NCBI GenBank assembly: GCA_022414725.1
Contig: CM039464.1
Coordinates: 48,989,697 to 49,053,696 of the forward strand
Length of the DNA: 64,000 bases
Source of the DNA: Microglena sp. YARC
Taxonomy: Eukaryota > Chlorophyta > Chlorophyceae > Chlamydomonadales > Chlamydomonadaceae
Reading direction: 5' to 3'
Made by a program: the position numbers and the translations under genes. Below the pieces are notes generated by a model. The model had not been told where the DNA came from. It saw only the letters and a list, made by a program, of their open reading frames with translations, and searched no databases. Below are positions 20,701 through 34,875 of this stretch, one piece after another (the first letter of the stretch is position 1; the number at the start of each line of letters is the position of its first letter).

Positions 20701-23700
20701 GGTGTAGGACAGGTGCAAAGCAAGTGAAGGTGCAGGGCACCGTGCAACAGCTGCAGGAGCTGCGCCAGGCTAATGAGGATCACGATTCTAAAATGAGGTC
20801 AGGGATGCAGGGCAGGTGTAGGTGTAGGACAGGTGCAGGGCAGGTGAAGGTGCAGTGCACCGTGCATCAGCTGCAGGAGCTGCGCCAGGCTAATGAGGAT
20901 TATGATTCTAAAATGAGGTCAGGGATGCAGGGTAGGTGTAGGACAGGTGCAGGGCAGGTGAAGGTGCAGGGCTCCGTGCATCAGCTGCAGGAGCTGCGCC
21001 AGGCTAATGAGGATCATGATTCAAAAATGAGGTCAGGGATGCAGGGCAGGGCAAGTGTAGGCGTAGGGCAGGTGCAGGTGTAGGGCAGATGCAGGGCAGG
21101 TGAAGGTGTAGGGCAGGTGCAGGAGCTTCATCAGGTCAATGAGGATCATGATTAAACTCATCTCTAAGCTACACAGGGAATCTATCGCCTCCTGTACCAG
21201 CATTCTTGCTACACATAGCATAAAGGAGTCCCTACCGCCTGGAGGGTGACACTTACTATGTCTGCCATGGTGACTTTCCCCAGCTGCGGCATACGGGAGG
21301 GTCCCCTTAAAACCACGCCCCTCCAGGCATTATCTTTTTTTGTTTTGAGGATCATGATAGCAAAATGAGGTCAGGGATGCAGGGCAGGTGTAGGTGTAGG
21401 GCACGTGCAGGTGTAGGGCAGGTGTAGGTGTAGGGCAGGTGCAGGTGTAGGGCAGGTGCGGGGCAGGTACAGGTGTAGGGCAGGTGTAGACGCAGGTGTT
21501 GGGCAGGTGTAGGTTTAGGGCACGTGCAGGTGTAGGGCAGGTGTAGGTGTAGGGCAGGTGTAGGTGTAGGGCAGGTGCGGGGCAGGTACAGGTGTAGGGC
21601 AGGTGTAGACGCAGGTGTTGGGCAGGTGTAGGTTTAGGGCACGTGCAGGTGTAGGGCAGGTGTAGGTGTAGGGCAGGTGTAGGTGTAGGGCAGGTGCGGG
21701 GCAGGTACAGGTGTAGGGCAGGTGTAGACGCAGGTGTTGGGCAGGTGTAGGTTTAGGGCACGTGCAGGTGTAGGGCAGGTGTATGTGTAGGGCAGGTGCA
21801 GGTGTAGGGCAGGTGCGGGGCAGGTACAGGTGTAGGGCAGGTGTAGACGCAGGTGTTGGGCAGGTGTAGGTTTAGGGCACGTGCAGGTGTAGGGCAGGTG
21901 TAGGTGTAGGGCAGGTGTAGGTGTAGGGCAGGTGCGGGGCAGGTACAGGTGTAGGGCAGGTGTAGACGCAGGTGTTGGGCAGGTGTAGGTTTAGGGCACG
22001 TGCAGGTGTAGGGCAGGTGTAGGTGTAGGGCAGGTGTAGGTGTAGGGCAGGTGCGGGGCAGGTACAGGTGTAGGGCAGGTGTAGACGCAGGTGTTGGGCA
22101 GGTGTAGGTTTAGGGCACGTGCAGGTGTAGGGCAGGTGTATGTGTAGGGCAGGTGCAGGTGTAGGGCAGGTGCGGGGCAGGTACAGGTGTAGGGCAGGTG
22201 TAGACGCAGGTGTTGGGCAGGTGTAGGTTTAGGGCACGTGCAGGTGTAGGGCAGGTGTATGTGTAGGGCAGGTGTAGGTGTAGGGCAGGTGCGGGGCAGG
22301 TACAGGTGTAGGGCAGGTGTAGATGCAGGTGTTGGGCAGGTGTAGGTTTAGGGCACGTGCAGGTGTAGGGCAGGTGTATGTGTAGGGCAGGTGTAGGTGT
22401 AGGGCAGGTGCAGGTGTAAGGCTGTTGCTGGGCAGGTGCAGGAGCTGAAGGATATATTACACTTTTCAAATTTGTGTGCCCTATGCAGCAGTGAACTCTG
22501 CCTATCATTGCTGCAGGCAGCCAGGGGAGAGAGGGAACTGCAACACATGCAGGTTGCTGCTGGTGTTGCTCATGCAACAATCCAATTAAATTCATCCTTC
22601 CGATTACAATTTGTGTGCACTTTGCAGGAGTGAACTCTGCCTTTCATTACAGCAGGCAGCCAGGGGAGAGAGGGAGCTGCAACACATGTATGTTGGTGCT
22701 GTTGCTGCCCATGTAACAATCCAGTCCAATTCAATTAATCCTTGCAATTTCAAATTTGTGTGCCCTATGCAGGAGTGAACTCTGCCTATCATTACAGCAG
22801 GCAGCCAGGGGAGAGAGGGAGCTGCAACGCATGCAGGTTGCTGCTGGTGCTGCTCGTCTCGGGACCATGGGGGTGCTGCGAACTGGCCCCATGCAGATCC
22901 ATGAGGTTTGTTGCCTTTATAATTTATTTCAGTTCGTCAATGCTTTTTCATTTTAGCCCTTCCTGTCACGGTTGGGCGGGGGTGGGGACGCGATGTAACT
23001 GCATGTGCTGCTCGTCTTGGGACCATTGGTGTGCAGCAAACTGGCCCATGCAGATCCACGCGATTTGTTGTCTTGGGTAAAATATAAGAGTTTTTTATTT
23101 CAGATTTCTGTAGGCCAGGTTGAGTAGCTACTTGGGGCACTCAAGCCTGATCTCAGGATCGTTGGTAGCCATCGCATGGCGGAGCGCATGGCGAAGAACA
23201 GTAGGCATGTGTGAGTGGTGTGGATTGGGGATGAGGTGGGGTGGTATGAATCGTTGGTAGCCATCGCATGGCGGAGCGCATGGCGAAGATCAGTGTTCAT
23301 GTGTGAGTGGTGTGGGGTGGGGGTGAGGTGGGGTGGTATGGATCGTTGGTAGCCATCGCATGGCGAAGAATAGTGGTCATGTGTGGGTGGTGTGGATTTG
23401 GGGTGAGGGGGTGAGGGGGGGTGGCATGGATTGTTGGTAGCCATGCCATGGCGAAGAATAGTGGTCATGTTTGGGTGGCGTGGAGTTGGGGTGAGGGGGT
23501 GAGAGGGGGTTGCATGGATTGTTGCATTCTGAACCCTCAGTGGGCGCTGTGTTGTGTACGTGCACCCACTTCCTGGGGTGATAATCTTTTCAATACAAAA
23601 AGAAAACAAAATCTCTGTATTGTGCAGGTGTGGGAGGATGGGTATGTGGTGAAATGTTTTCCATATAGAAATATGGGGTGAAAAATCCTTGCGATAAAGA

Positions 23701-25668
23701 ATAAAAAGCGATTCTCTGTCTTGTGCAGGTGTGGGAGGATGGGTATGCCTTCCAGCAGCTGACGTCGAGACAACAGGCTCTTGCTGCTCAACGGGAAGAA
23801 ATAGAGACTGCCCGCAAGGTGAGATACACAAAATTTATGGAAGAAATAGAGTGAGAAATAGAGAGAAATAGAGTGAGAAATAGAGAGAAATGGAGAGAAA
23901 CAGAGAATGCCCGCAAGGTGAGACATAAAGAGAGTAAATAGAGAGAGAACAAGAGTGAGAAATAGAGGAAGAATTAGAGAGAGAAATAGAGAACGTTCAC
24001 AAGGTGAGAAATAGAGGACGAGATAGAGAGAGGAAGAGAGGAAGAGATAGGGAGAGAAATAGAGGAAGAAATAAAGAGAAACGAAGAATTCCCGCAAAAG
24101 AGTGAGACATAAAGAGAGATAAAGAGGAAGAAATAGAGAGAAATATAGGCAGATAAAGAGAGATAAATAGAGGGGCAAATAGAGAGAGAAAAGGAGGAGG
24201 AAATAGAGAGAAATGGAGAGAAATAGAGGAAGAAAAAGATAGAAAATTAGAGGAAGAAATAGAGAGAGAAATAGAGGAAGAAATAGAGAAAGAAGAAGAG
24301 GAAGAAATAGAGAGAGAAATAGAGGAAGAAATAGAGGAAGAAAAGAGGAATCAGAAGAGGAAGAAATAGAGAGAGATTTAGAGGAAGAAATAGAGAGGAA
24401 CGGAGAGAAACAGAGAATGAATAGATTTTAATACATTAAAATCTATTAAATTAGATTTCTCTATTCACTTCCAGGCGTTCCGTGGTATTAAGGTAGCCCT
24501 GTCTTACAGCGGTAGATAATGGGCTGCTACTTTGCCTGGGCAGTTCTACTATGGGGGTTGACAGCGACCGCGAACACTAAAGCACACCCATAGGGATTCA
24601 AAACCAGCACCATCCATAGTCCAGCAAAATTATACACTTAGCGCACATACCTGCGTAAATTACTTCCAGGCGTTCCAAGTTAAAATCTATACACATGTAT
24701 AAAGAATATAAAATACAAATCTAAAAGTATAAAATATATATCAAAATCCATATCTCTTTTCACATCTAGGGGTTCCGAGTTCAGATCTATTAAAATGTAT
24801 AAAACAAAAAAATAAAATATATATCTCTAATCGCTTCCAAGCGTCCCAGTTTAAAATCTATGCCTCATTCACTTCCAGGCGTTGAGAAAGAAGATGCCTC
24901 TACCCCCCACATCAAAACCTGATGCCACAACACCCGAGATATCTGGCAGAAGCAATAGCAGTGGAGGGGTCACCTGCATGGGTGCGGATCAACCCTTGAC
25001 AGGACTGGAGTTCGTCACTGCAGATGAGATTTTCAAGGTTTGTGTGTGTGTGGGGGGGTGGGGGTGGGTGTGTGTGTGTGTGTGGGGGGGGGGGGGGTAT
25101 GTGTGTGCGGATCAACCCTTGACAGGACTGGAGTTTGTCGCAGCAGATGAGATTGAGATTGCCAAGGTGTGTGTGTATGGGGGGGGGGGGGGGGGGGGGG
25201 GGGGGATACGTGATTGCGGATCAACCCTTGACAGGACTGGAGTTTGTCGCAGCGGATGAGATTGAGATTGCCAAGGTGTGTGTGGGGTGTAGGTGTGCGT
25301 GTGTGTGTGGGGTGGAGATTTGTGTGTGCGGATCAACCCTTGACAGGACTGGAGTTTGTCGCAGCGGACGAGATTTTCAAGGTTTGTGTGTGTGTGAGTG
25401 TGTGTGTGGTGGTGGTGGTGGTGGAGGGGGGTATGTGTGTGCGGATCAACCCTTGGTGGGACTGAAGTTTGTCACAGCAGATGAGATTTGCAAGGTGGGT
25501 GTAGGTGGGTGTGGGGGTGGGGGTGGATGTGGGTATGTGGATGCGGCTCAACCCTTGACAGGACTGGAGTTTGTCACGGCAGATGGAGATTTCAAGTTTA
25601 GGGTTGGGTAGGGGTGTATGTGTAGGGGGGTGTTCGTGTGGGTGTATGTGTGTGTGGGGGGTGGGGGT

Positions 25669-25716
<48 letters not shown>

Positions 25717-26962
25717 GGCGAATCGACCCTTGACAGGTGTAACCAATGAGGACAACGTGGTGATCAATAGGGGAACACGAGGATTGTTATCCGTCACAAC
25801 AGGACTGGAGTTTGTCACAGCAGATGAGATTTTTAAAGTGGGTGTAGGTTTGTGCGTGTGTGTATGTGTGTGTGTGTGGAGTATGTGTGTGGGTTGTATG
25901 TATGTGTGGGGTGGGGGTGGGTGTGTGTGGGGGTGTGGGGTGTGGGGGGGTATGTGTGTGTGAATTAAGCTTAACAGGAATATAGTTTGTCACAGCAGAT
26001 GAGATTTTCAAGGTAGGTGGATGTGATGATCCATTTAGATACACATACGCAAGAACATCCATCCATTCATACAGATCTGGCTTGCTGCACTGAAGCGAGA
26101 TGGAAAGCTTAAAATCTGGACGCCTAAAATTGCCCATATACCACCACCCGGGGCCACCCCAGGGCTTTTCTTCTCGGTTACTACCAGTAGTAGCTTCTAG
26201 GCAGCTCCTTGAGCTGGTCACTGTGATACATCCAAATATTTCAGCAGATATGAACCAAGAGTCACAGGCAGCGTCGCAAGCGACGCAGAAAATTGGCACA
26301 GAGTGTTGGCAAGGGAATGACAGGTGGCAACGATGGAGCTGACAGAAGCCAGTTAGTTATGAGACAGTTGGCTGACGTGTCAGGCTTCGTCTCGGTTGTC
26401 AGTCGGACGGTCGAATAAACTGACAACAGGGTCAGTCTGGGGGCTCTTGCCCCCCAGAAGGGGGGGCTCCGCCAAAAAATGCATTGCATCTTGTGCATAG
26501 ATCCGACTTGCTGCACCGACGTGTGAGGGCAAGTCTCTTGGGCAAGTCCCCCCTGATATCATGGTTAGCAAGCCTGTTTGTCTACCCCTGGAATGTAACA
26601 GCATCCATCCATCCAGATGCAGATCCGACTTGCTGCACTGAAGTGAGAGGGCAAGTCCCCCCTGATGTCATGGTTATGCAAGCCTATTTGTCTACCCCTG
26701 GAATGTAACAGCATCCATCCATACAGATACAGGTATTCATGTGTATTTTACAGTCCAGGGGTAGGCCAAATAGGCTTAAGGGACTTGCCCAACCGTTGGT
26801 ACACATCAACAACATCCATACAGATACGCATATGTAAGAACATCCATCCATATCAACAACGCATACAATCCATATCAATCCATATCAACAACACATATCA
26901 CATCCATCCATCTATACATAAATACATACACACATACATACATACATACATACATACATACA

Positions 26963-26993
<31 letters not shown>

Positions 26994-29900
26994 CAACAAC
27001 ATACATACAAAAACACATATGTAACAACATACAGATACAGATATACATATCAACATCCATCCATCCATATACAGATCAACATCCATCCATCCATATACAG
27101 ATCCATATACATATCAACATCCATCCATCCATACACAGATCCGACTTGCTGCACTGAAGCAAGAGGGCAAGTCCCTCCTACCCCTGGACTGTAACAACAT
27201 GCAGATACAGATATACATATCAACATCCATCCATCCATACACAGATCCGACTTGCTGCACTGAAGCAAGAGGGTAAGTCCCTCCTACCCCTGGACTGTAA
27301 CAACATGCAGATACAGATATACATATCAACATCCATCCATCCATACACAGATCCGACTTGCTGCACTGAAGCAAGAGGGCAAGTCCCTCCTACCCCTGGA
27401 CTGTAACAACATGCAGATACAGATATACATATCAACATCCATCCATCCATATACAGATCCGGCTTGCTGCACTGCAACTAGAGAAGGAGGGGCTGCGGCA
27501 AGTCCCCCCTGATATCATGGTAGTGCAAGCTTATTTGGCTACCCCTGGACTGTAACATCCATCCATCCATACACAGATCCGACTCGCTGCTCTGAAACGA
27601 GAGGAGGAGGGGCTGCGGCAGGAGGAAGAGCGTTTAAACACAGAGAAGCTGCGCCACCTCCGGCTGATGAAGCGTTTGCGGGATGAGGATGCATCTCGGT
27701 TCGACAACATGCCCCTCCTTGTTAAACGCTATCAACTGACCAACCTCCTGGGCAAGGGGGGCTTCAGTGAGGTGTTTAAGGCAAGTAAAGTTGAAATCTG
27801 AATCGCTTATATTCGCTGACATTCACCAATTTCCGCTCATATTTGCAAATATTCACATATTTTTACAAATATTATGGCAAAGCGCTATCAACTGTCCAAC
27901 CTCCTGGGCAAGGGGGGCTTCAGTGGGGTGTTAAAGGCAAGTACAGTTGAAATCTGAATCGCTTATATTCGCTGACATTCGCCAATATTCGCTCATATTT
28001 GCAAACATTCACAGTTGTTTACAAATATTTTGGCTAAGCGTTATCAACTGACTAACCTCCTGGGCAAGGGGGGCTTCAGTGAGGTGTTTAAGGCAAGTAA
28101 TGTTGAAAGCTGAATTGCAAATATTCGCTGACATTCGCCAATATTCGCCAATATTGTTCAAATATTAGCAGATTTTCAAAAATATTATGGCAAAACTTTA
28201 TCAACTGACCAACCTCCTTGGGAAGATGGTTCAGTGAGGTCTTTAAGGCAAGTAAGGTTGAACGCTGAGTTGCAAATACTTGCTGATATTCACAAATATT
28301 CACAGGTTTTTACAAATATTATGGCTAAGCGCTATCAACAGGCTGGAGGCCACTTTAGGCGCCTTCTCTTGCGACTTACCAACATCCTGGGGAAGGGGGG
28401 CTTCAGTGAGGTTGAGGCAAGTAAAGTTGAAATCTGGATCGCTTATATTCGCTGACATTCACCAATATCCGCTCATATTTGCAAATATTCACATATTTTT
28501 ACAAATATTATGGCAAAGCGCTATCAACTGACCAACCTCCTGGGCAAGGGGGGCTTCAGTGAGGTGTACAAGGCAAGTAAGGTTGAACGCTGAGTTGCAA
28601 ATACTTGCTGATATTAGCAAATATTCACAGGTTTTTACAAATATTATGGCTAAGCGCTATCAACAGGCTGGAGGCCACTTTAGGCGCCTTCTCTTGCGAC
28701 TTACCAACATCCTGGGGAAGGGGGGCTTCAGTGAGGTTGAGGCAAGTAAGGTTGAACGCTGAGTTGCAAATACTCACTGATATTCACAAAGATTCTCTAA
28801 TATTTGCAAATATTCACAGATTTTTACAAATATTATGGCAAAGCGCCATCAACTGACTAACCTCCTGGGGAAGGGGGGGGGTCCGTGAGGTGTTTGTAAG
28901 GCAAGTCATGTTGAACACTGAATCGCTTATTTTTGCTGACATTCACAATTTCCCGCTAATATTGGCAAATATTCACCGATTTTCACAAATATTATGGCAA
29001 AGCGCTATCAAAGGACAAGGGTTGGGCCGACATATAAACGTATAATATACGTTTATACGTATAAATACGCCGTACATTTTTTCTCAAATCGACCTTATAT
29101 ACGTCGTATACAAAACGTATAGTCTGTACTTCAAGAAGTACAGCACACGTCCCATCACGTAACGATCTTGATTTTCATTATATTTTTGATTTAGATAGCT
29201 CATTGTAAAGCTTTTGACCTCCTCTATCACAATATGCAATAAAAATCACCATTCACACGCATAATTTTATAAACATTTGGCCTAATGGTTGATCTAGATA
29301 GCCAGGATGGCACACATATCTGAGCGCCACCTAGCCGTCCATTCCACAAGCTATGCTCCTACGTGGGCTTGAAGGATTTATGGTGCAAGCCTAGTGCAAT
29401 GTGAACATGGACAAAATTGCAATACCGTTATGTACTTATATTAGTATACACTCATACAGTTATAATAGACCAACTGGCATTTAATAGCTCCCTTAGATTG
29501 GCACCGCGCTTTCTGGTCGTTATTTCTTTTCTGAGATTTGGACAACCTAAACTTGCCAGATTATTTTTCTGAGAGTTGATATGTGATGCCAATGAAATTA
29601 GCCACGCAGCAATACCTTTAAAACCATGTAAAAGTATTTTCTCGAGAAGTGCCTAATTTTCCTATTCGTTTTTATACGTTTATATGTATACGTTTATACA
29701 TTTATACGGCTTATAAAAATAAAAATATACGTTTGCTTCCCAACCCTACAAATGACCAATCTCCTGGGTTAGAGGGGTTCAATGAGGTGTCTAAGGCAAG
29801 TCATGTTGAGCACCGAATCGCTTAAATTCAAGTATATTCGCTTATATTCGCAAATATGCGCAGTGTGGGGGGTCTTCGTCACCCTTTTATTTGGCTTATA

Positions 29901-32900
29901 AGCAGGGGGGGGGGGGGGGGGGGGGCAAAAAAAAGTGAAAGACCCCATCACAAAAAAAGTGTGAAGGCACCCTTCTGCAGCCCCCCCCCCCTGGTTCCGG
30001 AACCCACTGTACAGCCACTATCTCAGCCACCACTTAGTGTTATGGTGGGGTCATTTTGGTTCGAAGTTGCCCCCCCCCCTTGCTTATAAGGGTATCTTCT
30101 GGGTGTATAAGGGTACCGTAGGGGTGCAGAAAGGGTGCACAAGACCCCCTAATTTGTTGGCTTGGCTTATAAGGGTGTATTCTGGGTGTATAAGGGTACC
30201 GTAGGGGTGCAGAAAGAGAGCTGGAGACCTAATGGGTTATTGCCACTCCAACCCTCAAAGAGGGTCGCAAGCCTCTTTGCGACCCTCTTTAAGGGTTATT
30301 GCTACTCCAACCCTCAAAGAGGGTAGCAAGCCTCCTTCCTTTGAAAGGAGACTTGGATGAGAGAGAGTATGATGTGATGTAGTTCTCAGGACCCCCCAAT
30401 TTTGCTGTGTTCCTTGCCTCTGATGGGCTTGTAGCCAACCTTATGCTTGTATGTTGCTTTTGCGTGTATGTATGTTGCAGTTCAGGGGTAGGCCAAATAG
30501 GCTAGAGGGACTTGCTCAACCATGGCCGGTAGGGCTAAATAAAAGCACTGATGAACTGAACCCGAAACAGTAGTTTTACCTACGGGGGCCCTGAGTTCTT
30601 GCTACAGTGATACCAGACCAGATCTGAAAGTGCTTGGTAATAGAGCTCCTCCTGCCTGCGCTGCATACAAACGCACACATTTAATTATCTGGCAGTATGT
30701 GATCTCAGGTCGTCTGTTGTGTCATTACGACGTTCTTGATGACCTGACCACCAAACCCTCATTTGCTTGCAGGCCTTTGACTTGAAAGAGAACACACACG
30801 TGGGGGTCAAGATCCACCAGTTGAACTCCACCTGGAACGAGGCAAAGAAGCAGAGTTATGTTAAACATGCCATTCGAGAATATGACATCCATAAGGTACG
30901 GAAGCATAGCATAGGCTCTACAAATTTGGGGAATCTTCGGCACCCTTTTATTTTGCTTAAAGGGGTGTATTGAAGGTGTATGCGGGTGCCGTAGGGGTGC
31001 CGAATACCCCCCAAAAATTGCAGTGTCGGCAATATGATACCTGCAACCTATTTGAAGCGTGCCATTCGGGAATTTGATGTCCATAAGGTAGGCAAGAACA
31101 GCATTCACATTGCAAATTTGGGGGTCTTTAGCACCCTGTTATTTTGCTTACAAGGGTATCTTCTAGGTGTAGTAGGGTGCCGTAGGGGTGCTGAATACCC
31201 CTCAAAAATTGCAGTGTCGGCAATATGATACCTGCAACCTAAGTGCAGTATGCCGTTTGGGAATATGATGTCCATACAGCCGGGGAGCCTGCCATTTTGA
31301 AAAGGAGCAACTGAAGGGAGTGATTGGTAACATTCGGAATTTGGTGTCCATAAGGTAGGGACGCACCGCATTCACACTGTTCATTTGGGGGGTCTTCGTC
31401 ACCCTTTTATTTTGCTTACAAGGGTGTCTTCTATGTTTACAAGGGTGCCATAGGGGTGCTGAATACCCCCCAAATTTGCAGTGTCGGAAATATGATACCT
31501 GCAACCTATTTGAAGCATGCCATTCGAGAATATGATATCCATAAGGTAGGCACGCACAGCATTCACACAGCAAATTTGGGGGATCTCCTGCACGCTTTTA
31601 TTTCGCTTTAAAGGATGTCTTCTAGGTGAAGTAGGGTGCCGTAGGGGTGCTGAATACCCCCCCAAAATTGCAGTGTCGGCAATATGATACCTGCAACCTA
31701 TGTGAAGCATGCCATTCAGGAATTTGATATCCATAAGGTACGGAAGCACAGCATTCGCACTGCAACTTTGGGGACCTGAAGCTTAGCAAACTAATTACAT
31801 GGTTTTATCCATGGTCGAACCAGTGTCTGTTGCAATATACTTGGATGGCTCATGGTTAGAGGTGAAATGCCTATCAAGCTCAGGTTCTTCGACACCCTTT
31901 TATTTTGCTTACAAGGGTGTCTTCTATGTTTACAAGGGTGCCATAGGGGTGCTGAATAACCCCCAAATTTGCAGTGTTGGCAATATGATACCTGCAACCT
32001 ATTTGAAGCATGCCATTCGGAAATTTGATGTCCATAAGGTAGGCACGCACAGCATTCACACTGCAAATTTGGGGGATCTCCTGATGTCCTGCACCCTTTT
32101 ACTCCGCTTAAAAGGGTGTCTTCTAGGTGTAGTAGGGTGCCGTAGGGGTGCCCAATACCCACAAAATTTGCAGTGTCGCGAATATGATATCCACAAGCTA
32201 TGTGAAGCATGCCATTCGGGAAATTGATGCCCATAAGGTAGGCAAGCACAGCATTTGGAATAAGAGCAATAGAAGCATACCATTCGAAATAAGAGCAATA
32301 GAAGGCAGTGAATGGTAACATTTGGAATATGAGATTTCAAAAGATGGTGAAGCCTGCCATTTGGAATATGAGCAATAGATGGTAGCGAATGATAACATTC
32401 GAGAATATGATGTCCAAAAGGTTGGGAAGAATAGCATTTGAAATAAGAGCAAGAGAAGGTAGTGAATGATAACATTCGAAATATGATGTACAAAAGGTCG
32501 GGAAGCATACCAATTGAAATAAGAGCAACATAATAGGTGGTGAGTGGTAACATTTGGAATATGATATTTCATACAGTCGGGAAGCATAGCATTTGGAACA
32601 AGAGCAACAGAAAATAGTGAATGGTAACATCGGAATACTTTATTCATAAGATAGGGAAGCATAGCATTTGGAACAAGAGCAACAGAAAATAGTGAATGGT
32701 AACATCGGAATACTTTATTCATAAGATAGGGAAGCATAGCATTTGGAACAAGAGCAACAGAAAATAGTGAATGGTAACATCGGAATACTTTATTCATAAG
32801 ATAGGGAAGCATAGCATTTGGAACAAGAGCAACAGAAAATAGTGAATGGTAACATCGGAATACTTTATTCATAAGATAGGGAAGCATAGCATTTGGAACA

Positions 32901-34619
32901 AGAGCAACAGAAAATAGTGAATGGTAACATCGGAATACTTTATTCATAAGATAGGGAAGCATAGCATTTGGAACAAGAGCAACAGAAAATAGTGAATGGT
33001 AACATCGGAATACTTTATTCATAAGATAGGGAAGCATAGCATTTGGAACAAGAGCAACAGAAAATAGTGAATGGTAACATCGGAATACTTTATTCATAAG
33101 ATAGGGAAGCATAGCATTTGGAACAAGAGCAACAGGAAATAGTGAATGGTAACATCGGAATACTTTATTCATAAGATAGGGAAGCATAGCATTTGGAATA
33201 AGAGCAATAGAAGGTAGTGAGTGGTTACATTCGAAATATGATATCCAGGCATTCAGAGACTTGATATCCATTAGCCCCCCCTGACACCATCAATCCGCTG
33301 GCACATTTGGAGTCCAACATGGCACAAAGATAATGTAACCATCATCAATTCATCTCATACAGATGGAGGAAAAGAATGCTTAGTTTTTTATATATTTGGA
33401 TCGTTTTTATAATGTTTACATTTTTCCTGTTAATTATTTTTACTGCCGAAAACGGCAAGCAGGCAAATTTGCTGACTAGGGTCATTTCAGGAATTTGTTT
33501 TTCCGCTATAGGTACCGCTACCTTTGACCTCGTTTTTGGCCCCAATTGCCACTCCAACTTTTATGGCTTTTCGGTGTGCCCTACATGGCCCTAACAGCTA
33601 TACTAGCTATAAAACTTTCCCTGGAGGAGGCTAAAATCAAAAAGCTAGAAAAAAACCCACTTCCAGATTTGAAACAAGTTCTATGCAGCGCTGCATGCGA
33701 CGCTAAAAAATGGCGGAGAGTGATCGCGACGGAGCAACAGGTGGCAATGGAAGCGAGTTAGTCACGAGACCGTTGGCTGACGTGTCAGGCTTCATCACGG
33801 TCAGACGGATGGCCGGATGGATGGTCGGTCGGACGGACGAACAAATGGGTAAACATAGGGGCTCCCGATCCCTTGAGGAGAGGGCTCCGTAAAATAAAGC
33901 CCCTTAGTCATGTAACCTATGTCAAGCTCAAGAATACCGAAGGAAAGCAAGCAAGATCGGCATATTACGATGATAATGATGATGATGATTATGATGATGA
34001 TGACATTATTCCTGGTGCCCTACCCACCATCCTCCCAAAGTCGGCACTCATGGGCATCCTTGACGCTGATTAATAAATGAATTAATTAATCAATCAATTA
34101 ATACATAAATCATCCTTGACACTGATTAATACACAAATCAATAGTATGCCTTATTATGAGGCTAGAGGTTCAGGGGGATTTCCCCGTTTTTTTGCATTTG
34201 GGCCAACCACCAACTGACATTGATAACAGCACCTCTGTTTTTTGTTTTTTTTTCACAGGGCCTACACCACCCTCACGAATTCCATAGACAGCTTTGATAT
34301 TGATAACAACAGCTTTGCTTTCTGATGATTCACAGGGCCTTCACCACCCTCACATTATCGGTATCATAGTCACCCTTGAGACCCCCCCCCCACCACCACC
34401 ACACACACACACACGAAAATACAAACTTGCTGATGATTCACAGGGCCTTCACCACCCTCACATTATCGGTCTCATAGACACCCTTGAGACCCCCACCACC
34501 ACCACCACCACACACACACACACACACAAAATACAAACTTGCTGATGATTCACAGGGCCTTCACCACCCTCACGTGATCGGTCTCATAGACACCCTTGAG
34601 ACCCCCACCACCACCACCA

Positions 34620-34655
<36 letters not shown>

Positions 34656-34839
34656 AATACAAACTTGCTGATGATTCACAGGGCCTATACCACCCTCACA
34701 TTGTCAATCTCATAGACACCCTTGAGACCCCCCCCCCTCCCCCCCCCACACACACGAAATACAAACTTGCTGATGATTCACAGGGCCTTCACCACCCTCA
34801 CATCGTCGGTCTCATAGACACCCTTGAGACCCCCCCCCC

Positions 34840-34875
<36 letters not shown>

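Noticed and set aside
24882..25611. Cys/Gly/Val-rich frames in the exon 7 echo region as extra coding exons
   Set aside because: They are translations of GT/G-rich echo spacers; the kinase frame is complete without them.
32590..33190. CRISPR-like regular array
   Set aside because: Contiguous tandem repeat with no unique spacers, in a eukaryotic intron. The same applies to 41819-42500 and 61050-61640.
32198..33271. 357-codon minus-strand frame with a 25-residue repeat
   Set aside because: Shadow of the eightfold 75-bp echo-derived repeat in TLK intron 9.
33376..33594. Small membrane-protein gene in TLK intron 9
   Set aside because: Hydrophobic stretch only, A/T-rich intronic DNA, frame ends soon after; no homology recognised.
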